A program made the position numbers and the translations under genes. From the NCBI RefSeq assembly GCF_013393365.1, contig NZ_AP022321.1, positions 592,001-656,000 of the forward strand: a DNA stretch of 64,000 bases, read 5' to 3'. Below the pieces are notes generated by a model that was given only the letters and a program-made list of their open reading frames with translations, made no database searches and was not told where the DNA came from. This document shows, one piece after another, positions 1 through 8,388 of this stretch (the stretch's first letter is position 1; the number at the start of each line of letters is the position of its first letter). Source of the stretch: Veillonella nakazawae. GTDB taxonomy: Bacteria; Bacillota; Negativicutes; Veillonellales; Veillonellaceae.

Positions 1-655
1 TTATTCTGGCGTACCTGTTTGGAATGGCCTTACCGATATGGATCATCCTACACAAACATTAGCGAATTTTTTGACGCTTCAAGAAAATATTGATAAACCA
101 TTGAATGAAATCTCCTATGCTTATGTGGGTCATGGTCAATCTAATATGTGTAATGCCTTAATGAGTGGCGCCGCTAAAATGGGTATGGACTTTAGACTTA
201 TCGGGCCTAAACAATACTGGCCTGCAGGGCCATTCTATGAAGAATGTTTGAAAGTTGCAAAAGAAACAGGTGCTACCATTACATGTACAGATAACGTAGC
301 GGAAGGTGTTAAAGGCTTAGATGTAATCTATACAGGTGTATGGGTAACTATGGGTGATACATACGATATGTGGGAAGAACGTATCAATACGTTTAAACCA
401 TTCCAAGTTAATGCAGAAATGATGGCATTAACAGGTAATCCAAATACCAAATTCTGTCACTGCTTGCCAGCATTCCACAATACGGAAACTCAAGTAGGTA
501 AAGATATCTTTGAACGGTTCGGCATGAATGGTATTGAGGTAACGGAAGAGGTTTTTGAAGGTCCAAATTCCTTAGCATTCCAAGAAGCAGAAAATCGTCT
601 CCATACGATTAAGGCCGTTATGGTTGCTACCTTTAGTGACTATCCTTTGAAATAA
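1..655 (+). CDS. argF: Ornithine carbamoyltransferase, C-terminal part (5' end outside window)
   Basis: Transfers the carbamoyl group of carbamoyl phosphate to ornithine to give citrulline, in the cytoplasm. The frame is open from base 2, so only about 217 C-terminal residues are visible and the true start lies upstream. The HPTQ motif at the start of the visible part, the HCLPAFH loop (ornithine side) and the C-terminal EAENR-HTIKAVM segment are typical of the family. That last stretch resembles the catabolic ArcB branch as closely as anabolic ArgF. The gene is followed by argC, argB and argD, which favours biosynthesis; the symbol is given on context. Confidence 0.9.
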   Translation, partial: YSGVPVWNGLTDMDHPTQTLANFLTLQENIDKPLNEISYAYVGHGQSNMCNALMSGAAKMGMDFRLIGPKQYWPAGPFYEECLKVAKETGATITCTDNVAEGVKGLDVIYTGVWVTMGDTYDMWEERINTFKPFQVNAEMMALTGNPNTKFCHCLPAFHNTETQVGKDIFERFGMNGIEVTEEVFEGPNSLAFQEAENRLHTIKAVMVATFSDYPLK

Positions 656-695
656 TTTCATCTCCCTAGAAGGTGATGTATGGTATAGTTTGTTT

Positions 696-742
696 CCTAT
701 TTATAATCGCTGAAAGTAATAACTGAGAACTGTATAAATAGG
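696..742 (+). promoter_or_regulatory. Inverted repeat over a possible argC promoter
   Basis: The 122-bp gap between argF and argC holds a 10-bp inverted repeat, CCTATTTATA at 696-705 and TATAAATAGG at 733-742. The left arm overlaps a TATAAT-like hexamer at 702-707. Just downstream a small GGTG-CACC hairpin and a repeated AATAGGTG precede the argC ribosome binding site. It could be an operator for the argCBD unit. It does not match a textbook ARG box well, so the regulator is unknown. Confidence 0.35.
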
Positions 743-777
743 TGTGAGTCACCAATAGGTGAGAATTGAGGTTTACT

Positions 778-1728
778 ATGACACCATATAAAGTATTTAT
801 TGTCGGTCATGAAGGCACGACAGGTTTAAGAATTCATGAACGGTTATCCGATAGAAAAGATATAGAGCTATTAGCTACAGCTGATGAGGATCGAAAAAAT
901 GTAGAGGCTATTAAAGAGGTAGCTAAAGGGGCAGATATTGTATTTCTCTGCTTGCCTGATGCGGCATCTAAAGAAATCATGGCCGCTATCGGTGAATTAC
1001 CATGTAAGGTAATTGATACATCAACTGCCTTTAGAACGGCTGCTGATTGGGCTTATGGCTTCCCAGAGCTCGGTGCGGATTATAAAACAGCCATCGCTAC
1101 TGAAAAACATATTGCTAACCCTGGTTGTCATGCGAGTGGAATGATTGCGTGTATTGCACCTCTTGTAAAAGCTGGTCTTGTGCCAACAGATTATCCTTTC
1201 ACTATCACATCCTTAACAGGCTATAGCGGTGGTGGTAAAAAGATGATTGGCCAATATGAAAGTGAACCAAAGGATTATTTCCTCTATGCACCGCGTCAAT
1301 ATGGTCTTAGTCAACAACATAAACATTTACCAGAGGTTCAACATGTTTGTGGCCTTAGTGAAGCGCCTATTTTTATGCCTATCGTTGACGATTATTATTC
1401 TGGCATGGAAGTAACGGTAGGCATTCACAGTCGTTTATGTCAAAAGCCAATAAGCATTGATAAAGTGCAACAGGCATTAGAAAACTTTTATAAAGGTAGC
1501 CCGATTATTACTGTCGTCCCATTTACTGAGAACAGTAATACAGGCATGTTAAATGCAAATCAATTGAGCAACACAGATAGCATGAAAATCTATGTGACTG
1601 GCAACGATGAACGCATTATGGTTCATGCTATTTTCGATAATTTAGGCAAAGGTGCCTCTGGTGCTGCTGTTCAATGTATGAACATTGCTTTAGGTTTGCC
1701 TGAGGATACAGGCCTAGCACTAGGTTAG
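778..1728 (+). CDS. argC: N-acetyl-gamma-glutamyl-phosphate reductase (type 2)
   Basis: NADPH-dependent reduction of N-acetylglutamyl phosphate to the semialdehyde, third step of arginine synthesis. The 316-residue protein has an N-terminal Rossmann start (VFIVGHEGTTG) and the catalytic cysteine in NPGCHASG at Cys117. Its length and overall style fit the shorter type-2 ArgC family rather than the 340-residue type 1. An in-frame TTG lies 12 bases upstream, but the ATG at 778 has a properly spaced GAGG and is chosen. It is followed after 10 bases by argB, so the two are co-transcribed. No argJ or argA is visible here. Confidence 0.93.
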   Translation: MTPYKVFIVGHEGTTGLRIHERLSDRKDIELLATADEDRKNVEAIKEVAKGADIVFLCLPDAASKEIMAAIGELPCKVIDTSTAFRTAADWAYGFPELGADYKTAIATEKHIANPGCHASGMIACIAPLVKAGLVPTDYPFTITSLTGYSGGGKKMIGQYESEPKDYFLYAPRQYGLSQQHKHLPEVQHVCGLSEAPIFMPIVDDYYSGMEVTVGIHSRLCQKPISIDKVQQALENFYKGSPIITVVPFTENSNTGMLNANQLSNTDSMKIYVTGNDERIMVHAIFDNLGKGASGAAVQCMNIALGLPEDTGLALG

Positions 1729-1738
1729 AGAGGGAACT

Positions 1739-2596
1739 ATGAAGGACGTAACAAATGCAATGCGGGCGCATATCTTAACTGCGGCCGTTCCATATATTAA
1801 ACAATATACAGATCAATATGTTGTCGTTAAATATGGCGGCAATGCTATGATTGATGAAGAATTAAAAAAATCCGTTATGAAGGATTTAATGCTACTTCAA
1901 TTGGTAGGGGTGAAAGTTGTGCTCGTTCATGGCGGTGGTCCAGCTATTAATAGTACACTAGATGCCATGAAAATTGAATCCCGTTTTGCAAATGGCTTGC
2001 GTGTCACTGATGAAGCGACAATGGATGTAGTACAAATGGTATTAGCCGGTAAGGTTAATAAAGGCCTTGTAGCAGATTTAACAGACCTTGGTGGTAAGGC
2101 TGTTGGTCTCTGTGGTGTGGATGGTAATATGATTCAAGTTCATAAACAAAATGATGAGCTTGGTTATGTAGGCTCTATCGATACGATTGATACAAGTATT
2201 ATCGACGATGTTATCAGTAGAGGTTATATTCCTGTCATTTCATCCATTGGTATGGGGGCTGATGGCAAGACATATAATATTAATGCTGATACGGTAGCCG
2301 CAAAAATTGCCGGTGCCCTTAAGGCGGAAACAATGGTGGCCATGACTAACATTGATGGTGTATTACGAGATGTGCATGATCCTAGTTCTCTAATCTCTAA
2401 AATCACTATGGCAGAGGCGGATCAATTAAAAGCAGATGGTATTATTGCTGGCGGTATGATACCAAAAGTGGATTGCTGCTTAGAGGCCATTAAATCAGGA
2501 GCTCAAAAGGTATTTATCATCAATGGTGAGATCCCACATGCCATTCTTATTGAGCTGTTGACTGATGAAGGTCTTGGCACCATGTTTGTAAAGTAA
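1739..2596 (+). CDS. argB: Acetylglutamate kinase
   Basis: Phosphorylates N-acetylglutamate with ATP, the second step of arginine synthesis and usually the arginine-feedback point. The 285-residue amino-acid-kinase fold shows the KYGGNAM start, the LVHGGGPAIN glycine loop and the C-terminal IAGGMIPK segment that binds nucleotide. A GAGAGGGA ribosome binding site overlaps the end of argC. The length is normal for the family. It lies between argC and argD and is almost certainly translated from the same message. Confidence 0.95.
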   Translation: MKDVTNAMRAHILTAAVPYIKQYTDQYVVVKYGGNAMIDEELKKSVMKDLMLLQLVGVKVVLVHGGGPAINSTLDAMKIESRFANGLRVTDEATMDVVQMVLAGKVNKGLVADLTDLGGKAVGLCGVDGNMIQVHKQNDELGYVGSIDTIDTSIIDDVISRGYIPVISSIGMGADGKTYNINADTVAAKIAGALKAETMVAMTNIDGVLRDVHDPSSLISKITMAEADQLKADGIIAGGMIPKVDCCLEAIKSGAQKVFIINGEIPHAILIELLTDEGLGTMFVK

Positions 2597-2686
2597 TATA
2601 GTAGGTATAGCGATGGTAAGTATTTATTACCATCGTTACCTTTCATATAGATAGACGACGGCATGACCGTACGTTTGGAGGATGTA

Positions 2687-3874
2687 ATGAGTAATACAAT
2701 CGATTTTGAACAACAAGATAAAGAATATATAGCCAATACGTATGGCCGGTTTAACGTATGTTTTGAAAAGGGGAAAGGGTCCCTTTTATGGGATGTAAAT
2801 GGTAAAAAATACATCGATCTTGGATCTGGTATCGGCGTAACAGCCTTTGGTGTCGATGACGATGAATGGACAGAGGCCGTGACAAAACAATCTCATGCGT
2901 TGAACCACATTTCAAATTTATACTATTCTTTGCCACAAATTGAATTGGCAAAACAACTGTGTGCTAAAACAGGTATGAAGAAGGTATTCTTCTCTAACTC
3001 TGGTGCAGAGTCTAATGAATGTGCCATCAAAGCAGCTCGTAAATATAGCCATGACAAATACGGTGAAGGTCGTCATGTCATCGTCACCTTGGTTAATAGC
3101 TTCCACGGTCGTACTATTACTACCTTGTCTGCTACAGGCCAAGATGTATTCCATCAACATTTCTTCCCATTTACAGAAGGTTTTATTCATACACCCGCTA
3201 ATGATATTGATGCGGCATTAAAAGCACTTGATAATCCAGCAGTTTGTGCCATCATGATGGAACCTATTCAAGGTGAAGGTGGCGTTATGCCACTAGATAA
3301 AGAGTTCGTACAAGCAGTAACAAAATATGCTCATGAACACGATCAACTCGTATTAATCGATGAAGTACAAACTGGTAATGGCCGTACTGGTAGTCTATAT
3401 GCATACCAACAATTTGGCATTGAGCCAGATGTAGTATCTACTGCAAAAGGTTTAGCAGGTGGTCTTCCTATGGGTGCTACATTATTCAATGAAAAGATGC
3501 AATATGTGTTAAATGCTGGTGCACATGCTACAACCTTTGGGGGCAATCCAATCTGTGCGGCAGCAGGCAATACTATAATTAATCGTTTAACACCAGAATT
3601 CTTAGATTCTGTAAAAGCAAAAGGAGACTATGTAAAAACTACCTTAGTCGGCAAACCTGGTATTCTAGGTGTGAGCGGCATGGGCCTTATGCTTGGTATT
3701 GAAACTACAGTAGATCCAAAAGCAGTCATTCCGAAATGTCTTGAAAAGGGCGTTGTATGCTTGTCTGCGAAAAATAAAGTACGTCTTTTACCAGCTCTTA
3801 ATATCCCTCAAGACCAATTGGAAAAAGCGATTACCATTCTAGCTGAAGCTATTGAAGAGTTGGCTGCAAAATAA
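2687..3874 (+). CDS. argD: Acetylornithine aminotransferase
   Basis: PLP-dependent class-III aminotransferase converting N-acetylglutamate semialdehyde to N-acetylornithine; relatives also act in lysine synthesis. The 395-residue protein has the SNSGAESNE phosphate-binding segment, the LIDEVQTGNGRTG aspartate motif and the PLP lysine in STAKGLAGG (Lys254). An ATG 24 bases upstream is in frame, but TTTGGAGG sits just before the ATG at 2687, so that start is preferred. It follows argB after about 90 bp with no clear terminator between them. Confidence 0.93.
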   Translation: MSNTIDFEQQDKEYIANTYGRFNVCFEKGKGSLLWDVNGKKYIDLGSGIGVTAFGVDDDEWTEAVTKQSHALNHISNLYYSLPQIELAKQLCAKTGMKKVFFSNSGAESNECAIKAARKYSHDKYGEGRHVIVTLVNSFHGRTITTLSATGQDVFHQHFFPFTEGFIHTPANDIDAALKALDNPAVCAIMMEPIQGEGGVMPLDKEFVQAVTKYAHEHDQLVLIDEVQTGNGRTGSLYAYQQFGIEPDVVSTAKGLAGGLPMGATLFNEKMQYVLNAGAHATTFGGNPICAAAGNTIINRLTPEFLDSVKAKGDYVKTTLVGKPGILGVSGMGLMLGIETTVDPKAVIPKCLEKGVVCLSAKNKVRLLPALNIPQDQLEKAITILAEAIEELAAK

Positions 3875-4012
3875 TTTTAAGGATAACTTTCATAAATATC
3901 ATTTAAAATAGTTGCGTAACCGTATAATTATTGAGATAAATCGATGAATATATAGACTTTAGTTCTCATTCGTGTTACCCTAGAAGAAACAGTCTATATT
4001 GGAGGAGTAAAT

Positions 4013-4195
4013 ATGAATACAGAATCCTTACGTAACGAAGTGTTGGTTCCTGCAGTAGCAAAAACATTAGATATTGCTACAAAAGCAAAACCTACAAAAG
4101 AAGAACTTTTCACAACAGCAAAAATTACGGCTGCTGTGGCAGTTGCAACAGCTGTTGTATCCTTGGCGGTACAAGCAGTATTACGCAACCGATAA
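4013..4195 (+). CDS. Small single-pass membrane protein, function unknown
   Basis: A 60-residue protein that I do not recognise. The first 35 residues are charged and helical; residues about 36-56 form one alanine/valine-rich hydrophobic segment (AAVAVATAVVSLAV) followed by a short basic end (RNR). A strong GGAGGAG ribosome binding site 7 bases before the ATG and a strong terminator 7 bases after the stop argue that it is a real, separately transcribed gene. No signal-peptidase site is obvious, so it is probably membrane-anchored by its C-terminal part. Confidence 0.7.
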   Translation: MNTESLRNEVLVPAVAKTLDIATKAKPTKEELFTTAKITAAVAVATAVVSLAVQAVLRNR

Positions 4196-4201
4196 GAAAC
4201 T

Positions 4202-4237
4202 AAGAAAACGACATGGCACTGCCTGTCGTTTTCTTTT
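4202..4237 (+). terminator. Rho-independent terminator after the 60-aa gene
   Basis: 12-bp stem AAGAAAACGACA/TGTCGTTTTCTT with a 10-base loop, running into TTTT. Confidence 0.85.
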
Positions 4238-4290
4238 ACTTTTACCCTGTTATTCCCCTTGATTATGGGATTTTATAAGGAGGCGATACC

Positions 4291-5469
4291 ATGCATAGTC
4301 GCGATTTAATAGAACAATATAAAGGCTACGTTCAAGAGTGGCGTAGATATTTTCATAAACATCCAGAGCTGAGTAATGAAGAATTTGAAACAACTAAGAC
4401 ACTAGCTAAAGAATTAGAATCTATGGGCGTAGAGGTTCATGTAGATACAGAGCGTGGCATCGGCTTAGTTGGTATTATTCATGGTGATAAAACTGGTAAA
4501 GCCATTGCTTTGCGCGCTGATATTGATGCATTGCCTGTTCACGAACATAATACAGTAGACTATAAATCAGAAACTGAAGGCAAAATGCACGCTTGTGGTC
4601 ATGATGGTCATATGGCCATCTTGCTAGGCGCTTCTAAAATGTTAATGTCTATGAAAGATCGCATCGAAGGCGACGTATATTTAGCCTTTCAACCTGCTGA
4701 GGAGACAGGAGCGGGTGCACCAGATTTCATTAAATTTGGTGATTGGTATGATAAGATAGATGCTATCTTTGGCGGCCATGTATGGATTGACTTACCAGCA
4801 GGACTTATATCTGTAGAAGAAGGTCCTCGTATGGCTGCAAGTAGTCAGATTACTATTAATGTAAAAGGCAAACAAGGCCATGGTGCACAGCCACATCAAG
4901 CGATTGATGCCATTGTAGTAGCTAGTGCTATCGTCATGAACTTGCAAACCGTAGTGTCTCGTAATGTGAGTGCCTTAGATTCTCTTGTACTCACTATTGG
5001 TAATATTCACTCTGGATCTGAATGGAATGTTATCCCCGGTGAAGCTAAAATGGGGGGAACTATTCGATTCTTTGATCCTGACCAAGAAGAGTATTATGTA
5101 GAATCTATACGTCGCGTAGTAGAACATACTGCTGAAGCTTATGGAGCGACTGCTACATTAGAATATGTAAAAAAAGTACCGCCTACTATTAATGATCCTG
5201 AAGCTAGCAAATTGGCGGAACGTGTCGTTATTGACACATTAGGTAAAGACAAGCTTTCTAAAATGCGTAAAGTAATGCCAGGGGAAGATTTTGCATGGTA
5301 TTTACAAGATAAACCAGGATGCTTTGCCTTTATTGGGATTCAAAACCCTGAATTAGAGGCTACCTACGATCATCATAATAATAGATTTAATATGGATGAT
5401 ACTGTACTATCTGCCGCATCTGCGGTATATGCTGAATATGCCATTGCATGGTTGAAAGAGCATAAATAA
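4291..5469 (+). CDS. M20D-family metal-dependent amidohydrolase
   Basis: Probably hydrolyses an N-acyl amino acid (hippurate/N-acetyl amino acid deacylase type) in the cytoplasm. The 392-residue protein has the M20D metal motif ACGHDGH, the catalytic EETGAGA segment, a GHGAQPH lid-domain motif and a C-terminal PGEDFAWY metal-ligand region. The ribosome binding site is AAGGAGG. It lies after the arginine genes but behind its own terminator, so N-acetylornithine as substrate is only a possibility. It carries no signal peptide. Specificity within M20D cannot be read from sequence. Confidence 0.85.
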   Translation: MHSRDLIEQYKGYVQEWRRYFHKHPELSNEEFETTKTLAKELESMGVEVHVDTERGIGLVGIIHGDKTGKAIALRADIDALPVHEHNTVDYKSETEGKMHACGHDGHMAILLGASKMLMSMKDRIEGDVYLAFQPAEETGAGAPDFIKFGDWYDKIDAIFGGHVWIDLPAGLISVEEGPRMAASSQITINVKGKQGHGAQPHQAIDAIVVASAIVMNLQTVVSRNVSALDSLVLTIGNIHSGSEWNVIPGEAKMGGTIRFFDPDQEEYYVESIRRVVEHTAEAYGATATLEYVKKVPPTINDPEASKLAERVVIDTLGKDKLSKMRKVMPGEDFAWYLQDKPGCFAFIGIQNPELEATYDHHNNRFNMDDTVLSAASAVYAEYAIAWLKEHK

Positions 5470-5568
5470 AAACTATTTAATTATATAAGAAATAACCTAC
5501 GTACTAATCTGCCTAATAGATTAGATATTTGTATGTTTAATAATAAAATCAATTAAATATTTCATCTT

Positions 5569-5606
5569 AAAAGCACTGTTATCTTAAGGGTAATGGTGCT
5601 TTTCAT
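5569..5606 (+). terminator. Probable terminator after the M20D gene
   Basis: AAAAGCAC/GTGCTTTT arms with an imperfect inner stem in the 260-bp gap before dcuC. Confidence 0.5.
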
Positions 5607-5633
5607 TGTATCTTTATTTATCTTTTGTGCATG

Positions 5634-5655
5634 ATATAGGTATAATATAGGTATA
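5634..5655 (+). repeat. Perfect 11-bp tandem repeat upstream of dcuC
   Basis: ATATAGGTATA occurs twice head to tail, one helical turn apart, about 77 bp before the dcuC start. The spacing suits a protein-binding site or promoter element; no known motif is recognised. Confidence 0.6.
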
Positions 5656-5731
5656 ACATGGGTTTAATACAAGTGTAGTATACATCTTATATGGGGCTAA
5701 TATATATTCTCTAGTTGAGAGGTGCTTATTT

Positions 5732-7087
5732 ATGAATATAGTTATATGTATCACCATTATTGCTATTACAGGTATATTGTTAATGAAGCGCTATCAACCA
5801 CAGCCAGTTTTAATTGGTATGGGGATTCTCATGATGTTTATTGCTTATGAAGCAAATTGGATTGATGCTATACTCGTTGAGTCTCAATCTACAGGTGTCT
5901 TGGTATTTGATGCTATGGATATTGTGCGAATTACTACGTCCGAGAATATAGTAAATTTAGGTCTCATGATTATGACCTGTGCTGGTTATGCAAAATATAT
6001 GGAGCATATTGGGGCAGGAACGAGATTGGCACATACATTTATACGTCCTTTATATCGTCTAAATCGCCCATATATTGTACTGGCCCTAATGTTTCTTCTT
6101 AATATGGGACTGTCTATTTGTGTACCTAATCCGTTGAGTCTTGCACTCCTTATGATGGTTACTATGTATCCCGTATTGCTTCGCCTTGGGGTGAGCCCAG
6201 TGGGGGCTGCAGCGGTTATTGCTACGGGACATCTTATGGATGTAGGACCTGGTGCGGTATCTACCTTACTCATTGCAAAGACCTTGAATATGCCCGTGCC
6301 AAACTATTTTGTAGGCTATCAGTTGCGTCTTTATTTCTTAGTCGCCATTGTGACGGCTATAGCACACTTTTTCTGGCAAAAATATCGTGACCGGGTGGAG
6401 GAACCTAAGGTTATAGATGCTTGTGAAAGTATTCCAGAGGCGCCAATAGGGCCTAAGCCGTATATGATATTCCCATTATTGCCATTGTGTTTTATCTTGG
6501 GCTTTAGTCAATATGGTTTACCTGGGGTGAAAATGAACGTAACTTTGGCTATGATGCTTGCCTTTGGTATTGCCTTGTTTGCTGAACTAATTCGTCATCG
6601 TAATCTGCGTACAGTTCTTAAAAGTACAACTATTTTCTTTGAAGGTATGGGGAACCAGTTCTCTTATGCAGTGACACTTATTATAGGGGGACAAATCTTT
6701 GCACAAGGACTAGTGAGTTTAGGTCTTATTGAATCCTTGCTTGGGGCACTTCAAACATTATCTCTTAACTCCATAGGGCTTACCTCTGTGCTAGGGGGCG
6801 GTATGTTAGGCCTTAGCATGGTAACAGGTAGCAATGTAGCACCATTATTTACTTTGGTTCCTCTAGTACCTAATATCGTAGCTCATCTAGGCCTTGATCC
6901 GATTACTACTATGCTTGGTATGCAAAACGGTGCAAGCCTAGGCTTATTCCTTAGCCCTATTAGTCCTGTAATGGTCGGCGTAGCAGGCGTGGCGCATATT
7001 AAGTCAGTAGACTTACTTAAACGAACTGCTGTACCTGTTCTTGTGGCATTACTTACAAGCTGTGTGGGGATATATGTGTTTTATTAA
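5732..7087 (+). CDS. dcuC: Anaerobic C4-dicarboxylate transporter, DcuC family
   Basis: An integral membrane carrier expected to export succinate or exchange C4-dicarboxylates during fermentation. The 451-residue protein is hydrophobic throughout with about ten or more membrane segments. It keeps DcuC-like stretches: IAHFFWQKY near residue 220, the IFAQGL segment in the second half, and KRTAVPVLVALL near the C-terminus. The length matches E. coli DcuC (about 460). A GAGAGG ribosome binding site precedes the ATG. It has its own promoter region with an 11-bp tandem repeat and is followed by an unrelated DUF805 gene. The actual substrate and direction are inferred from the family. Confidence 0.85.
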   Translation: MNIVICITIIAITGILLMKRYQPQPVLIGMGILMMFIAYEANWIDAILVESQSTGVLVFDAMDIVRITTSENIVNLGLMIMTCAGYAKYMEHIGAGTRLAHTFIRPLYRLNRPYIVLALMFLLNMGLSICVPNPLSLALLMMVTMYPVLLRLGVSPVGAAAVIATGHLMDVGPGAVSTLLIAKTLNMPVPNYFVGYQLRLYFLVAIVTAIAHFFWQKYRDRVEEPKVIDACESIPEAPIGPKPYMIFPLLPLCFILGFSQYGLPGVKMNVTLAMMLAFGIALFAELIRHRNLRTVLKSTTIFFEGMGNQFSYAVTLIIGGQIFAQGLVSLGLIESLLGALQTLSLNSIGLTSVLGGGMLGLSMVTGSNVAPLFTLVPLVPNIVAHLGLDPITTMLGMQNGASLGLFLSPISPVMVGVAGVAHIKSVDLLKRTAVPVLVALLTSCVGIYVFY

Positions 7088-7180
7088 ACGGAGATATATA
7101 CTAGAAATTGTTTATATGGTATGGTACTCGTTAGTACTATTGTTAATAGTTTGTTTAGATATATGAAATATGGAGCTTTA

Positions 7181-8209
7181 ATGATAAACTTTAATTTTTT
7201 TGATGAATGGCTATTATTAAAGTCTAATGTTAAGAATCTTTTTCTTAACCAAAGGCTAACAAGATTTCCATACCTTATAGGGGTATTGTTTCTTCTCTTA
7301 GAAGTCTATATTGGCAATTTAATAAATCTTTTAGGTATTGTAGACTCTTTAAAGTTAACTCCAAATGATACTTTTTCTAATTATTTTGGACGAATTGTTC
7401 TCACCTCTGATTATTATATTGATGAGCCGATATTTTTTATCATGACAATTGTCATCAATCTTCTAGGTGCTTTTACATTATCAGAATTAGGTAAACGACG
7501 CTTAAATGATTATAGTGGTAGTGCTCTTGGACGGTGTTTACAGTATATTATTTTAATTTTTAATATACTACTACTAGGCTTTTGGGGATATAATCAAAAC
7601 CTTACTGATATAGATCTTAGAGTGACTGTAGACTTTTACATTTATCTTTTCTATGAGTATATAGTACTCTTATTGCTAATATTTGTGCCTTCTAATAAAG
7701 AATCTAATCGTTATGGTTTGCCAAATGGAAAGCAGAAGAGTGGAGAATACAATATCAGCTATGAACCGTTATATAGTTCTAGTGGTGATAAAAAGCGAGA
7801 AGATTATTGGGATAGAATTGGTTTATCTCATTCCATAGATTCCTTTAGGACTATGTTTATTAACAAGTTGTTTGATTATCGAACTAGAGCAAAACGACAA
7901 GAATTATATTGGGGTGTGGTTATGTTTCAGATTTTAACAAATGCTCTCAACCCTATTTTGTTTTACTTCTATGAAAATATTTTTAATATAGATACAGCTA
8001 TTGTGACTAGTTTAGTTATCTATTGGATTTTTTGGTTATGGTATATGTTAGCTAATATCAGTTGTACTGTTAGAAGATTACATGATACAGGTCTTAGCGG
8101 GTATTGGTTAGTAGCAATGTTTATTCCGTTTATTAATATCTATACTTTGTATATGACTGTGTTTAAACCATCTATAAATCGCGTTGAATTAAATTCTATT
8201 AACGAATAA
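7181..8209 (+). CDS. DUF805-family membrane protein
   Basis: A 342-residue membrane protein of unknown function. The C-terminal half (about residues 210-335) is a DUF805 domain, recognised by the TVRRLHDTGLSGYW motif and following hydrophobic helices. The N-terminal half also has several hydrophobic segments and a related TLSELGKRRLNDYSGS stretch, so the protein looks like two DUF805-like units joined by a polar linker near residues 175-215. An ATG at 7121 is in frame but has no ribosome binding site; the ATG at 7181 follows TGGAGC and is preferred. Codon and base use is more AT-rich than in neighbouring metabolic genes. Confidence 0.75.
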   Translation: MINFNFFDEWLLLKSNVKNLFLNQRLTRFPYLIGVLFLLLEVYIGNLINLLGIVDSLKLTPNDTFSNYFGRIVLTSDYYIDEPIFFIMTIVINLLGAFTLSELGKRRLNDYSGSALGRCLQYIILIFNILLLGFWGYNQNLTDIDLRVTVDFYIYLFYEYIVLLLLIFVPSNKESNRYGLPNGKQKSGEYNISYEPLYSSSGDKKREDYWDRIGLSHSIDSFRTMFINKLFDYRTRAKRQELYWGVVMFQILTNALNPILFYFYENIFNIDTAIVTSLVIYWIFWLWYMLANISCTVRRLHDTGLSGYWLVAMFIPFINIYTLYMTVFKPSINRVELNSINE

Positions 8210-8231
8210 ATTTGATATTGAATTTTACTAA

Positions 8232-8270
8232 ATAACCCTCTTTACATTTTTTGTAAAGAGGGTTATTATA
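8232..8270 (+). terminator. Strong hairpin terminator after the DUF805 gene
   Basis: 15-bp perfect stem AATAACCCTCTTTAC/GTAAAGAGGGTTATT with a short T-rich loop; no long T run follows on the + strand. Confidence 0.75.
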
Positions 8271-8298
8271 TTCCAATAATAAATCATATGTAATTAAA

Positions 8299-8388
8299 AT
8301 GGTTTCCTGCACTGATGCATGTTTTAGCGCTTTGCGGATAAAAAGGGCCTTTCTTCGCCGGACGGTTCTAGAAGCCAGAAAGGATGTA
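8299..8388 (+). promoter_or_regulatory. Structured leader that can hide the ribosome binding site of the MFS gene
   Basis: The 90 bases before the MFS start are GC-richer than the surrounding intergenic DNA. They can fold into a TGCA-CTGA-TGCA hairpin (8309-8320), a GCGC-TTT-GCG hairpin, and a 7-bp stem between CCTTTCT (8348-8354) and AGAAAGG (8377-8383). The right arm contains the AAAGG ribosome binding site of the ATG at 8389. A small GG-CC hairpin (8364-8376) nests inside. A competing GGC/GCC pairing (8346-8348 with 8357-8359) would free the site. It looks like a translational switch, but I cannot assign it to a known riboswitch class. Confidence 0.5.

Noticed and set aside
8299..8388. Assignment of the MFS leader to preQ1, THF, fluoride or guanidine riboswitch classes
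   Set aside because: Short motif resemblances do not extend to the conserved cores of those classes as I know them; left as unclassified.
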